DNA of 64,000 nucleotides from Motilimonas eburnea (GTDB lineage Bacteria > Pseudomonadota > Gammaproteobacteria > Enterobacterales > CBDFNC01): assembly GCF_021295345.1 (NCBI RefSeq), contig NZ_JAIMJB010000001.1:363708-427707 (forward strand). Direction: 5' to 3'. How positions within the stretch are numbered: position 1 is the stretch's first letter; each line of letters begins with the position of its first letter. The notes under the pieces were generated by a model that saw nothing but the letters and a program-made list of their open reading frames with translations, made no database searches and was not told the DNA's origin. Position numbers and translations under genes: made by a program. Positions 1 through 8,888 of the stretch are shown here, in pieces.

Positions 1-785
1 AAATTGGCATGATTTTTCAGCATTTTAACCTGCTATCATCACGCACGGTTGCCGCAAATATTGCTTTACCCCTTGAGCTAGCAGGTGAAAGTAAAGCCAG
101 TATCAAGCAGCGCGTTGCCGAATTACTGCCCTTGGTTGGCTTAGCCGATAAAGCGAATGTGTATCCTGCCCAGCTTAGTGGTGGGCAAAAGCAGCGCGTG
201 GCGATTGCCAGAGCCCTTGCGACCTCGCCTAAGGTGCTACTTTGTGATGAAGCAACATCGGCGTTGGATCCGGAAACGACCAAGTCGATTTTAAGTCTGC
301 TTAAAGACATCAATCAAAAACTGAACATTACTATTTTATTGATCACTCACGAGATGGAAGTGATTAAAAGTATTTGTGATCAAGTGGCGATTATTGATGG
401 TGGCCAATTAATTGAACAAAACAGTGTGGCTGAGTTTTTCTCTCATCCAAAAACCGAGTTGGCTAAACGCTTCATTGCTGCCACCATCCATATTGAAATT
501 CCCCATGACTATCAAGCTCGATTGCATCCCGACATCAGGCCAGATACTTACCCCTTGGTCCGTTTAGGCTTTTCTGGTGCCAGTGTTGACGCCCCCTTAA
601 TCTCTGAGATGAGCCGTCAGTACAATGTCGACATTAGTATATTGAGTGCCAATATGGATTATGCCGGTGGCGTAAAATTTGGCTACATGTTAGCAGAGTT
701 ATTTGGTCAGCCCGACCAAACGCAACAGGCCATTCAGTTTTTAGTTGAGCACCATATCAGTGTGGAGGTTTTAGGTTATGTCTGA
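1..785 (+). CDS. metN: Methionine ABC transporter ATP-binding protein MetN (5' end outside window)
   Basis: ATPase of the D-/L-methionine importer MetNIQ; it hydrolyses ATP on the cytoplasmic face to drive MetI. The reading frame is open to the window edge (Ile-Gly precede the first Met at base 9), so the Walker A part is missing. Visible are the ABC signature LSGGQ, Walker B ([12 protein letters not shown]), the switch His (LITHE) and, after residue ~160, the C-terminal ACT-like NIL domain that binds methionine and inhibits transport in this family. About 260 of the usual ~343 residues are present. The stop codon overlaps the start of metI by 8 bp, indicating translational coupling. Followed by metI and metQ in the usual order, which makes the assignment secure. 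Confidence 0.96.
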   Translation, partial: IGMIFQHFNLLSSRTVAANIALPLELAGESKASIKQRVAELLPLVGLADKANVYPAQLSGGQKQRVAIARALATSPKVLLCDEATSALDPETTKSILSLLKDINQKLNITILLITHEMEVIKSICDQVAIIDGGQLIEQNSVAEFFSHPKTELAKRFIAATIHIEIPHDYQARLHPDIRPDTYPLVRLGFSGASVDAPLISEMSRQYNVDISILSANMDYAGGVKFGYMLAELFGQPDQTQQAIQFLVEHHISVEVLGYV

Positions 786-1431
786 TGCCATGATAGATTT
801 ACTGATCCAAGCTTTTGGAGAAACTCTCATGATGGTCGGCTTATCGGGGTTGATCAGCTGTTTATTAGGCCTGCCATTAGGAGTGCTACTTCATAACACC
901 AAAGCCGGCGAACTATGGGCTAATCCCGCGTTAAATCATGTTCTTGGGATCGTAGTGAACATTGGTCGTTCGGTGCCCTTCATTATTTTATTGGTCGCCA
1001 TCATTCCTTTGACGCGTTTGATCGTGGGCAGCTCCATCGGTACTTTAGCGGCCACGGTGCCACTCACTATTGCTGCTATTCCTTTTGTGGCTAGGCTGGT
1101 GGAAGGTGCTTTGATGGAAGTTCCAGACGGATTAGTCGAAGCCGCCAATGCCATGGGAGCGAGTCCCCTGCAAATCATCTGTAAGGTGTGCTTACCCGAA
1201 GCCTTGCCGGGCATCATTAATAGTATCACCATCACCTTAGTGACATTAGTCAACTATTCAGCCATGGCTGGCGCGGTAGGTGGAGGCGGTTTAGGTGATG
1301 TGGGCATACGATACGGGTTCCATCGTTTCGAGCCGCAAATTCTCATTATTACTGTGGTAGTGCTCATTGCATTGGTGCAGTTAATTCAAATGCTAGGGGA
1401 TTACCTAGTTAATAAAGTCGATCACCGTTAA
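778..1431 (+). CDS. metI: Methionine ABC transporter permease MetI
   Basis: Inner-membrane permease of the methionine importer, 217 aa, the normal length for the family. Several hydrophobic segments are visible (for example near residues 20-40, 55-78, 85-105 and 185-205). The EAA cytoplasmic loop that docks onto MetN is present around residues 120-150 ([14 protein letters not shown]). The gene overlaps metN by 8 bp and lies 20 bp upstream of the chosen metQ start, so all three are expected on one transcript. Nothing unusual was seen. Confidence 0.97.
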   Translation: MSDAMIDLLIQAFGETLMMVGLSGLISCLLGLPLGVLLHNTKAGELWANPALNHVLGIVVNIGRSVPFIILLVAIIPLTRLIVGSSIGTLAATVPLTIAAIPFVARLVEGALMEVPDGLVEAANAMGASPLQIICKVCLPEALPGIINSITITLVTLVNYSAMAGAVGGGGLGDVGIRYGFHRFEPQILIITVVVLIALVQLIQMLGDYLVNKVDHR

Positions 1432-1451
1432 TTTAATAAGTGGAAATCAAA

Positions 1452-2285
1452 ATGAAATTATCTTTAAAACAATGCCTTGGTGCTATTTCTGCGGTATTTT
1501 TAGTGGCTGCTTGTAGTGATAAACCAGCGCCAGAGCAAACTCAATCTGAGCCCAAAGCGCAAGTTGAAACTATCAAAGTGGGCGCCATTGCAGGCGCTGA
1601 AGCGCAACTTGTTGAGGTGGCAGCCACTGTGGCGAAGGAGAAATTTAACCTTAACGTGGAAGTGGTGACCTTTACCGATTATGTGACGCCTAACATTGCC
1701 CTGTCAGATGGCAGCATCGATGCCAATGCGTTTCAACACCAACCTTACCTAGATACCATGGTAAAAGATCGTGGCTTTAAAATCGTTAACGTAGCCAATA
1801 CCTTTGTTTACCCCATTGCGGCTTACTCGAAGAAAATTAAAGATATTAGTGAGCTAGAACAAGGCGCTAGTATTGCGATCCCAAATGATCCAACCAACCA
1901 AGGGCGCTCGTTAATTTTATTAGCAAAACAAGGCTTGTTCACACTCAAAGAAGATGCGGGCCTAAACGCAAGCATTATGGACGTGGTTGACAATCCAAAA
2001 GGCTTTAAATTTGTTGAGCTAGAAGCGGCGCAACTACCGCGTTCACTGGATGATGTAGCGTTGGCGGTGATCAACACCACTTATGCTTCTTCAATCGATT
2101 TATTACCTACCCGTGATGGATTATTTGTTGAAGACAAAGATTCACCGTATGTGAACATCATTGCAACACGCGAAGACAATAAAGACGCACAACAAGTCGC
2201 GCAATTTATTCAATCTTTCCAATCAGAGCAGGTATACCAAGCAGCCCAAGAGCTGTTTAAAGGCAGTGTCGTAAAAGGCTGGTAA
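1452..2285 (+). CDS. metQ: Methionine-binding lipoprotein MetQ
   Basis: Substrate-binding lipoprotein (NlpA family) that delivers methionine to MetI. An ATG start at 1452 is preferred over the GTG at 1440, because it gives a compact signal peptide beginning MKLSLKQ and ending in a lipobox LVAAC with the lipidated Cys near residue 21. A low-complexity linker rich in P, E and Q follows, then the periplasmic-binding fold; the segment DNPKGFKFVELEAAQLPRSL is characteristic of NlpA/MetQ proteins. It is 277 aa, the usual size. The operon ends here: a strong terminator lies 33 bp downstream. Confidence 0.96.
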   Translation: MKLSLKQCLGAISAVFLVAACSDKPAPEQTQSEPKAQVETIKVGAIAGAEAQLVEVAATVAKEKFNLNVEVVTFTDYVTPNIALSDGSIDANAFQHQPYLDTMVKDRGFKIVNVANTFVYPIAAYSKKIKDISELEQGASIAIPNDPTNQGRSLILLAKQGLFTLKEDAGLNASIMDVVDNPKGFKFVELEAAQLPRSLDDVALAVINTTYASSIDLLPTRDGLFVEDKDSPYVNIIATREDNKDAQQVAQFIQSFQSEQVYQAAQELFKGSVVKGW

Positions 2286-2317
2286 GCGAGCACTTGAATT
2301 GCCCTAAAAAGTAAAAC

Positions 2318-2344
2318 AGCCACCCAAGTCGCGGTGGCTTTTTT
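2318..2344 (+). terminator. Rho-independent terminator of metNIQ
   Basis: A 7-bp perfect stem AGCCACC/GGTGGCT with an 8-nt loop is followed directly by six T. It lies 33 bp after metQ and just before the convergent end of the EVE-domain gene. Confidence 0.9.
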
Positions 2345-2382
2345 ATGTTCAGAAGACCTAAGCGACAGGCTTCAATAAGAGG

Positions 2383-2844
2383 TTATCGTTCTGCCATGGC
2401 CATAATGGCTTGCCACTCTTGCTCCGTCACAGGTTGCACCGATAACCTACCTTGTTTCAATAACACCATCTCGGCCAATGCCGGATTGGCTTTAATCCTA
2501 GCTAAGCTGATTTCTCGCTTAAAGCTCGTTTGATGCTTAATATCAACACAAAACCAGCGCGGGGTTTCAAAGCTGGCTTTGGGGTCAAAGTATTTGCTGT
2601 TTTCATCAAATTGCGCAGGATCAGGGTAGGCTGCGCGCACTATTTCCGCCGTGCCTACTATGCCTATGTGTTTACATTGGCTGTGATAAAACAAAACGTG
2701 ATCGCCCAGGCTCACTTGATCGCGTAAAAAGTTCCTCGCCTGATAGTTGCGAATGCCGTCCCACTTGGCTGTTTGCTCGGGTGCCGTTGCCAAATCTCGA
2801 ATGCTGTAATCATCAGGCTCTGATTTAAATAACCAGTACTTCAT
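2383..2844 (-). CDS. EVE-domain protein
   Basis: Protein of 153 aa starting MKYWLFKSEP, the typical beginning of EVE-domain (YTH/PUA-like) proteins. The motif WDGIRNYQARNF, the segment GDHVLFYHS and the late LVEM-like segment (LAEMVLLKQGRLSV) match the family. EVE domains are thought to bind modified bases in DNA or RNA, but the role of this stand-alone bacterial member is not established. The longer open frame reaching base 2934 overlaps xthA and is not used. The start lies 10 bp after the xthA stop, so the two are probably co-transcribed, xthA first. Confidence 0.92.
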   Translation of the reverse strand: MKYWLFKSEPDDYSIRDLATAPEQTAKWDGIRNYQARNFLRDQVSLGDHVLFYHSQCKHIGIVGTAEIVRAAYPDPAQFDENSKYFDPKASFETPRWFCVDIKHQTSFKREISLARIKANPALAEMVLLKQGRLSVQPVTEQEWQAIMAMAER

Positions 2845-2854
2845 GGATGAGTTC

Positions 2855-3664
2855 CTATTCGTTAAATTCAGTCCAGATAGGTGCATGATCCGAGGGCTTT
2901 TCGATACCGCGCAGCTCATAATCAATCCCCGCATTGATGGCTTTTGCGGCTAATGATGGGGTTGCTAAAATCACATCAATACGCAGGCCGCGGTTATCAT
3001 CAAAGCCTTTAGAACGGTAATCAAACCAGCTGAATTGATCGGTTACATCTGGGTGTAGTTGGCGAAACGTATCCTCTAAGCCCCAATCGGTTAGGCGTTT
3101 AAGCCATTCACGCTCTTCGGGTTGAAAGCTACATTTGCCCGTTTTTAACCAACGTTTGGCATTGGCTTCGCCGATACCTATGTCTTGATCCGTGGGGGAT
3201 ATATTGATGTCACCCATGACGATAAGTTGTTCGTCAGGGTGATGCTCGGTCTCAAGATAGTGTTGTAAATCTTTATAAAACTGACGCTTATAGGGAAATT
3301 TGGTTTCATGGTTAATGTTATCCCCTTGGGGAAAGTAACCGTTCAGGATACGCACTGGCTGGCCTTGCTGATCGGCTACCGTGACCATGATCATCCGACG
3401 CTGGGCATCGTCAGTATCCGTAGCAAAGCCTTTTTGTACCGCTAAAGGTGGCTGTTTACATAACATGGCGACGCCGTAGTGGGCTTTCTGGCCATGGAAA
3501 TAAACATGGTAGCCTAGGGCCTCAACATCGGCGAGGGGAAAGGCTTCATCATGGACTTTAATTTCTTGAAGGCCAATCACATCAGGCTGATGCTTTTCGA
3601 TCAGCGCTGCCAACTGATGTAAGCGGGCGCGCAGGCCATTAATATTAAACGATACTACCTTCAT
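2855..3664 (-). CDS. xthA: Exodeoxyribonuclease III
   Basis: AP endonuclease/3'-5' exonuclease of base-excision repair, 269 aa, near the usual 268. The start [14 protein letters not shown] is chosen over an upstream frame extension because XthA proteins begin exactly here. The endonuclease/exonuclease/phosphatase fold motifs are visible in order: NGLRAR, LQEIK (metal-binding Glu), GYFPQGDN, the GDINI pair, [10 protein letters not shown] and the C-terminal catalytic SDHAPIW. First gene of a two-gene unit with the EVE protein. An imperfect inverted repeat lies upstream. Confidence 0.97.
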   Translation of the reverse strand: MKVVSFNINGLRARLHQLAALIEKHQPDVIGLQEIKVHDEAFPLADVEALGYHVYFHGQKAHYGVAMLCKQPPLAVQKGFATDTDDAQRRMIMVTVADQQGQPVRILNGYFPQGDNINHETKFPYKRQFYKDLQHYLETEHHPDEQLIVMGDINISPTDQDIGIGEANAKRWLKTGKCSFQPEEREWLKRLTDWGLEDTFRQLHPDVTDQFSWFDYRSKGFDDNRGLRIDVILATPSLAAKAINAGIDYELRGIEKPSDHAPIWTEFNE

Positions 3665-3725
3665 TGTGTGCCCCTTGGTAAAAATCAAAGAGGCACATAC
3701 TAGAGCAGCCGTTTTTATTATTCAA

Positions 3726-3784
3726 TATACCCAATCAACTTGAAGGCGCTCTGAAATCAAGCATATCTAAGTTGATTAGGTATA
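3726..3784. repeat. Intergenic imperfect inverted repeat (16-bp arms)
   Basis: The left arm 3726-3741 (TATACCCAATCAACTT) is the reverse complement of the right arm 3769-3784 with one mismatch, separated by 27 bases. It sits between the ends of xthA (5' side) and the EamA exporter gene (3' side), both on the minus strand. No run of T follows either arm, so it does not look like a simple terminator. It resembles the short mobile palindromes scattered in many gammaproteobacterial genomes; copy number cannot be judged from one window. Confidence 0.6.
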
Positions 3785-3788
3785 CATC

Positions 3789-4676
3789 TTAAACGGATGG
3801 CTCTGAGACCAGTTTGTTCTCCTTTTTATGCTGCTGGCTAACATACACACCAAGAAAAATCAGTGCAATGGCAGCGCCTTGCACTAAGGTAATGGTCTCA
3901 CCTAGCAGTAGTACGGCCAGCAACAAGGCAAACACCGGGGTTAAATTAGAGAATGCGGCGACCTTGAGGACACTGATCTTTGAAATCGAGTAGTTATACA
4001 AGCCATAAGCTCCCAAGGTAACAAAGGCGCCGAGGTAAAAAATACTGAGTAACCCCGCGGTATTGTGCTCCGTTGGAAAAGGCGTCAGGGCCGCTTGAGG
4101 AGCGAAAAATAAACTGCCGCTGATGCCTTGTAAAGCAATCAAGGTTAAAGGGGAGTAGCGAGTGCAGAGTTTTTTCACACATAAGGTGTAAACGGCAGCA
4201 AAAAACAGCGCAATGATTTCTAAGGTGTTACCAAGCAGAGGATTAGGCGCGTGCTCGGACGTTTCTGAAACGAGGGACAGTAAAATACTGCCGCCAATAC
4301 ATAAGGTAAAACCCAGTGCGATGGTTGAGCTACAACGTTCCTTTAGCACAAACCAGGCAAGCAACGCGACAAAAATAGGCAGGCAAGAAACTAACACACC
4401 GGCTTGTGCCGCCGAGGTATATTGCATGGCTTGACCTTCAAACCAAAAGTAGAGGCAGGGCTCCGCTGCGCTCATGAGCAGTAGCAGTTTCCAATCGCCA
4501 GCTTGGTAGCTAAAGCGGCGTACCCAGCGCCACAAAAATAAGCAACAAATTAGGGTGGTGGACATGCGTAAAAACATAACCCACTCAGGAGGATAGAAAA
4601 GGATGGCCTGTTTAAGGGCAATGTATGAACTGCCCCAGATAATCATGGCGATTGTCAGGCAAAGGCTTGCTGGCAT
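3789..4676 (-). CDS. EamA/DMT-family transporter
   Basis: Inner-membrane protein of 295 aa with about ten hydrophobic segments arranged as two tandem EamA halves. The N-terminal IIWGSSYIALKQAI and the second-half LKVAAFSNLTPVFALLLAVLLLGE are typical of drug/metabolite exporters (RhaT/YdcZ-like superfamily). The C-terminus is short and charged (QQHKKENK), as expected in the cytoplasm. The substrate cannot be read from sequence. Single gene on the minus strand, with a roughly 100-bp gap to the channel gene upstream. Confidence 0.9.
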   Translation of the reverse strand: MPASLCLTIAMIIWGSSYIALKQAILFYPPEWVMFLRMSTTLICCLFLWRWVRRFSYQAGDWKLLLLMSAAEPCLYFWFEGQAMQYTSAAQAGVLVSCLPIFVALLAWFVLKERCSSTIALGFTLCIGGSILLSLVSETSEHAPNPLLGNTLEIIALFFAAVYTLCVKKLCTRYSPLTLIALQGISGSLFFAPQAALTPFPTEHNTAGLLSIFYLGAFVTLGAYGLYNYSISKISVLKVAAFSNLTPVFALLLAVLLLGETITLVQGAAIALIFLGVYVSQQHKKENKLVSEPSV

Positions 4677-4778
4677 GTAAATTAGTCCGTTAATTTATCT
4701 TTGTATTGAATATTTTTTGGCTAATCTACCTAGTTTTTATGCTTTTATCTAGTTTGATGTTGTGTATTTGTAAAGTAT

Positions 4779-5780
4779 TTATCGTGTCATCTTCTTCACA
4801 AATACCACCACGAACAAGGCAAGGGTAAAACTGCCCGTAAAGGCTTCGATCGCGGCCATGCCACGCGACAAACCGACGGGGGTAAAGTCGCCATAGCCCA
4901 AGGTGGTAAAGGTTACCACGCTGTAATATAGGCATTCTAAAAAGGCGATACCATTGGTGAGTAAATCGGCTTGATGATCAAAGGCGACAATGTCACCCGC
5001 AAAGCTGATGCCAAAGAAAAAATAAAAGATGGCGCTGGCGATGATCAGCAAGAGGGAGAAGAGCACCACGCGAATGGGCTCTTCACCGTAGCCACAGAAT
5101 AAATCCACGGTTTTGGAAAATAAGCGAGAGAAAGAAAATAACGGCATTTGATAGCGACGCATGGTCAGCTCTCGCTGCAAAAACGGGCCAGCTAAAGAAA
5201 ATAAACCTTGCAGCTCACTGGCTTTGCGCAAATCCCGGTATATCTCTTCGGCTTGTTCATAGTTGTCTAACATGGCTTCCATGTCGTGGCGTTTTTTGGC
5301 TTGCTCTGCGCGTTTTTCTTGCAGTAACGTCTGACCTACCTTGATGTTATCTATTTTAGCTTTTAACAGCTTGACTCCAAGCAAGTTGCAGTCGCCAAGG
5401 TGTACGCAATGGAGATTGGCGCCGGTGAGGTCGGCCTTCATTAAGCTACCTTTGCACAAGGATGCATTAAACAGATGTGCGCCGCGTAGGTTAGCGCGAT
5501 AAAAGTCACTGCCACTGAGATCATAGCCGGTTTTGGCTTTCGGCTTAACCAGATTAACCCCTTCAAGGTTGGCTCGTTGCAATGCTAGGCCATGTAACAT
5601 GCCGCCATCTTTGGCATATTGTTCCAGGCGTTTAGGTATGTCATCGCCGGATTTATCTGCGTCAGGATCGTGCCAAAAGCACAAACCGTGGGGGCCAGCT
5701 TTTTGCTCACACCTTGCTCCTAGGTGGTCATGATAGGTACAGCAAGTATGTTGGGCTGAGGAATTACTACTCGATGCCAT
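4779..5780 (-). CDS. Pentapeptide-repeat protein fused to a two-TM potassium channel
   Basis: Protein of 333 aa with three parts. Residues ~11-39 hold a compact Cys/His motif (C13, C14, C24, C34, H37), similar in spacing to small C..RC..G..C..H putative zinc motifs. Residues ~60-135 carry A(N/D)Lxx-type pentapeptide repeats (GSDFYRANLRGAHLFNASL, MKADLTGANL). A charged, probably coiled-coil linker (~145-190) leads to a C-terminal Ion_trans_2 module: TM1 ~235-258, a pore helix with the K+ selectivity filter TLGYGD at 293-298, and TM2 ~308-328. Such channels would act as tetramers in the inner membrane. The soluble half presumably gates or anchors the pore (inference). It is monocistronic. Confidence 0.88.
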   Translation of the reverse strand: MASSSNSSAQHTCCTYHDHLGARCEQKAGPHGLCFWHDPDADKSGDDIPKRLEQYAKDGGMLHGLALQRANLEGVNLVKPKAKTGYDLSGSDFYRANLRGAHLFNASLCKGSLMKADLTGANLHCVHLGDCNLLGVKLLKAKIDNIKVGQTLLQEKRAEQAKKRHDMEAMLDNYEQAEEIYRDLRKASELQGLFSLAGPFLQRELTMRRYQMPLFSFSRLFSKTVDLFCGYGEEPIRVVLFSLLLIIASAIFYFFFGISFAGDIVAFDHQADLLTNGIAFLECLYYSVVTFTTLGYGDFTPVGLSRGMAAIEAFTGSFTLALFVVVFVKKMTR

Positions 5781-5826
5781 TTCTCATCCTTACAAGCCAA
5801 CTCACAGTTAGTATAGGCCAGTTATT

Positions 5827-5874
5827 AGCCCTTGCCACAGCCCTTGGCACAGCCCTTGGCACAACCCTTGTCTC
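5827..5874. repeat. Four tandem 12-bp units upstream of yqjG
   Basis: Direct repeats of a 12-base unit close to AGCCCTTGGCAC: units start at 5827, 5839, 5851 and 5863. The second and third are identical, the first differs by one base and the fourth is degenerate. The array lies in the divergent spacer between the channel gene and yqjG. Likely slippage-generated; a regulatory role is unproven. Confidence 0.75.
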
Positions 5875-5999
5875 AGTCGTCGAGCATTAAGCTGACTCGT
5901 ATTACGTTCGATTTTTTAGGATTAACGTTGCTAAAAAGCCTACTTGTTTTCGATTAATTGTAAATTAAGATAAAGAAAAACAGTGAAGAGGGTAACAAC

Positions 6000-6962
6000 A
6001 TGGGCTTATTAGTAGACGGACAGTGGCATGACAAATGGTATGACACCGGTAAAACGAAAGGGGAGTTTAAGCGCGAACTAAGCCAGTTTCGCCACCTTAT
6101 AGAGCCCAACAGTTCTGAAGGCTTTACCCCTGATTCGGGTCGCTATCACCTTTATGTTTCGTTAGCTTGCCCTTGGGCTCATCGCACCCTAATTTTTCGC
6201 CAGTTAAAAGGCTTAGCGCCCCATATATCCGTGTCTGTAGTTAGCCCGGATATGCTCTCCCATGGCTGGGAGTTTGACCCTGAGCAGGGGCTAGAAGACG
6301 ATCTTTACCACAGCCAATACTTGTATCAAATATATCAAAAAGCCGATCCTCACTACACGGGTCGGGTGACGGTACCTATTTTATGGGACAAACAAACTCA
6401 GCGCATCGTGAATAATGAATCGGCTGAAATTATCCGGATATTTAATAGCGCCTTCAATGAGTTAACTAATAATGAACGGGATTACTATCCACGCCCATTA
6501 AGGGATAAAATAGACGCTATTAATGCACCGATTTATGACAATGTGAACAACGGCGTTTACCGCTGCGGCTTCGCGACCACTCAAGCTGCCTATGAGTCGG
6601 CATTTAAAGCACTGTTTGCAGAACTGGATAAATTAGAGCAGCACCTTTCTTGCCACCGGTATCTGTTGGGCGATCAGTTAACCGAAGCGGATTGGCGGTT
6701 ATTTACAACCTTAGTGCGTTTTGATGCGGTTTACGTCGGGCATTTTAAATGCAATCAAGCGCGTATTGTTGACTACCCCCATCTTCAAGGTTATCTCAAA
6801 GAGCTGTATCAAATGCCAGGGGTGGCTGAAACGGTGAATATGGATCACATCAAGCGTCATTACTATTTCAGTCACACCATGATAAATCCGACTCAAGTGG
6901 TGCCTGTTGGGCCGGCATTAGACTTGGATTCACCTCATCATCGTGAGCAAATTACAGCTTAA
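6000..6962 (+). CDS. yqjG: Glutathionyl-hydroquinone reductase (xi-class GST)
   Basis: Cytosolic glutathione transferase of the Omega/xi class, 320 aa, which reduces glutathionyl-hydroquinones using GSH. The N-terminal thioredoxin-fold half contains the diagnostic SLACPWAHR motif with the catalytic Cys at residue 57, and later TVPILWD and NNESAEIIRIFN. The C-terminal helical domain holds YRCGFA and TEADWRLFTTLVRFD, both typical of YqjG/ECM4. The start ATG is preceded by a GAAGAGGG ribosome-binding stretch. The gene ends 11 bp from the convergent response-regulator gene, with no clear terminator between. Confidence 0.96.
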   Translation: MGLLVDGQWHDKWYDTGKTKGEFKRELSQFRHLIEPNSSEGFTPDSGRYHLYVSLACPWAHRTLIFRQLKGLAPHISVSVVSPDMLSHGWEFDPEQGLEDDLYHSQYLYQIYQKADPHYTGRVTVPILWDKQTQRIVNNESAEIIRIFNSAFNELTNNERDYYPRPLRDKIDAINAPIYDNVNNGVYRCGFATTQAAYESAFKALFAELDKLEQHLSCHRYLLGDQLTEADWRLFTTLVRFDAVYVGHFKCNQARIVDYPHLQGYLKELYQMPGVAETVNMDHIKRHYYFSHTMINPTQVVPVGPALDLDSPHHREQITA

Positions 6963-6973
6963 GGGCCATTTGG

Positions 6974-8632
6974 CTATTTACGTTTACTGGTTTTGGCGAC
7001 GGCTTGATGAAAGTCGTCTTTAAGGGATAGAAAGCGTTCTCGGTGGCTGGCTGAGAGCGGCATACCTTCAAGACTGCCGATGCAAGCCTCACATTCGTCA
7101 GTGTACTTACGTGCTTGCTTGTTATCTAACAATAACAATTTGATGGTTGCTTGCAGCTTGTTGATGGCCGCCCCTGAGTTCATCGGCGCTTTTTTCAATG
7201 CGCGATCAAAGTAACCGCGGGCCGTTTCATAGTCTTCATGCTCGTAAGCTTGCTTACCCGCTTTATTTAAGTCATTAAAAGTGGTGAGCGCTTCTTTCAT
7301 TTCACCTTGGGTCACGGCTGTTAAGGTTTTGCTCGTGACTTCATCGACGACATCACGTTTTGATAAGGTGTCGGCCATCAGCTCCGCGTATTCGTATTCA
7401 CCTATCCCTACTAAAGCCAGCATGGACTCCGCCAAGATAGGGGTTGAAGCGTCATCGTGTTGCTCCAAGATAGGCTCAATGGCATGTAGTAAGGTGCGCT
7501 TTGCTTTGAGCATCTCGCCTTTGGCCTCATGAACGCGGGCATGACAGATGCTTTCATACATATCAAAATCGAAGTCTTCTTGGCGACCTTCTTCGTGACG
7601 CCCTTTAAACAGGGCGGAATGCACATCTTGCAAAATCCGGTTACGGCGATGGATATCATCGGTGTGCTTCGCCGCTTCTAAGATACTGCGAATATAATTA
7701 GCAAGGTGCTCGATGGCGGGATAAAACGAATTTCTCGAGAGCTGAAGGATCGCGCCAAAGCTATCTTTCGCCATCTCATACTCGTGGGCATCGGTGGCGA
7801 GACGGGCTAATAAGCGATGACGTTCGACACTGTGGTAAGCCAGTTCTGCAGCGCGTGTTACTATGCTCAAAGCTTTTTCGGCGTTGCCTTTTCCCTCATA
7901 GGCTCGGCCTAGCCATTCATAAGCATCAATCAATAATGAATTGGATTTAATGACTTTTTCTAACGTGGTGATCGCCTTATCATGCTCACCTTGCAGAAAA
8001 TAGACTTTACCTAAGGTGATACAAGCCCAAGTAAACTCGCGTTGCTCAACGATTTTTTCCAGAAGTACCTGAGCTGAATCATAGCGTTCGGTACGGATCA
8101 GCATTTCAGCCATTAGGTTGCGACAGTAGTTTTTATATCGCGTATCTTCTTTGAGTTTGCGTCGGCATAACGCCGCGACCTGATCATATTTTTGATCCCG
8201 CAATGCAGTGAATATGTCGATTAACTCACTTTTCTTGCGAAAACAGCGTTGGATACGCGTGTCGAGCTGGTGGCCAGAAAAAGGCTTCATTAAATAATCA
8301 TCGGGCTCAAGCTCAAGGGCGGTCAGCACCATAGACCGAGAGTTATCGCCGGTGACGATGATGAAAATAGACTCAACACTCACTAAATTATTGCGTTTCA
8401 AATACTCTAATAACTGCCGCCCATTTCTTCCCGTACCTAAATTGTAATCAACCAACAAAAGGTCAAATGGCACTTCGCGACACAGCTTCACCGCCGCCTC
8501 TGCGTTATCTGCAAAATAGACTGCAGTGCAACCTAAATTGGCCAACATGGCTTTGAGCATCACTTGAAAGGCGCGTTGATCATCAACGATCAACACCTTC
8601 TTGCTGTGGTAACGGTAAAGTTCTTGTTCCAA
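6974..8632 (-). CDS. Response regulator with TPR-like C-terminal output
   Basis: Protein of 552 aa. Residues ~11-130 form a complete receiver domain: acidic pair D17/D18, phospho-acceptor D62 (LLLVDYNLG), T94 and K116 (LMKPFSG). The remaining ~420 residues are helical, with several TPR-type 34-residue units (around 190-300 and 450-500, for example YDSAQVLLEKIV, GEHDKAITTLEKVI, KALSIVTRAAELA). There is no DNA-binding, GGDEF or HD domain. No histidine kinase lies nearby, so it is an orphan regulator. Output is probably through protein-protein contact, as in related Vibrio/Shewanella proteins of unknown role. Confidence 0.9.
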   Translation of the reverse strand: MEQELYRYHSKKVLIVDDQRAFQVMLKAMLANLGCTAVYFADNAEAAVKLCREVPFDLLLVDYNLGTGRNGRQLLEYLKRNNLVSVESIFIIVTGDNSRSMVLTALELEPDDYLMKPFSGHQLDTRIQRCFRKKSELIDIFTALRDQKYDQVAALCRRKLKEDTRYKNYCRNLMAEMLIRTERYDSAQVLLEKIVEQREFTWACITLGKVYFLQGEHDKAITTLEKVIKSNSLLIDAYEWLGRAYEGKGNAEKALSIVTRAAELAYHSVERHRLLARLATDAHEYEMAKDSFGAILQLSRNSFYPAIEHLANYIRSILEAAKHTDDIHRRNRILQDVHSALFKGRHEEGRQEDFDFDMYESICHARVHEAKGEMLKAKRTLLHAIEPILEQHDDASTPILAESMLALVGIGEYEYAELMADTLSKRDVVDEVTSKTLTAVTQGEMKEALTTFNDLNKAGKQAYEHEDYETARGYFDRALKKAPMNSGAAINKLQATIKLLLLDNKQARKYTDECEACIGSLEGMPLSASHRERFLSLKDDFHQAVAKTSKRK

Positions 8633-8888
8633 ACAGGTTTCCTAAAGGCTAACTCAATCTTAGTGAGTAAATTAAAGGGCCATATCTCCGCTCATCTGAT
8701 CCCTGACATGGATGGCGCCGATTGTTGATGGCTGCTCAACAAGGATATTGTAGTCAAAGGATAATCAACAAGCGACCATGACAGGTACATTGCCACAGGG
8801 ATTATAGGAAGATGCAAAAAAATGTTCATGTTTTTTAGCTTCACGCCGATAAAAACAATAACACCAACCAAAAGCAGTGTGCAGCTTA

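Noticed and set aside
5827..5874. Short array as a CRISPR remnant
   Set aside because: Units are contiguous 12-mers with no spacers and no cas genes.
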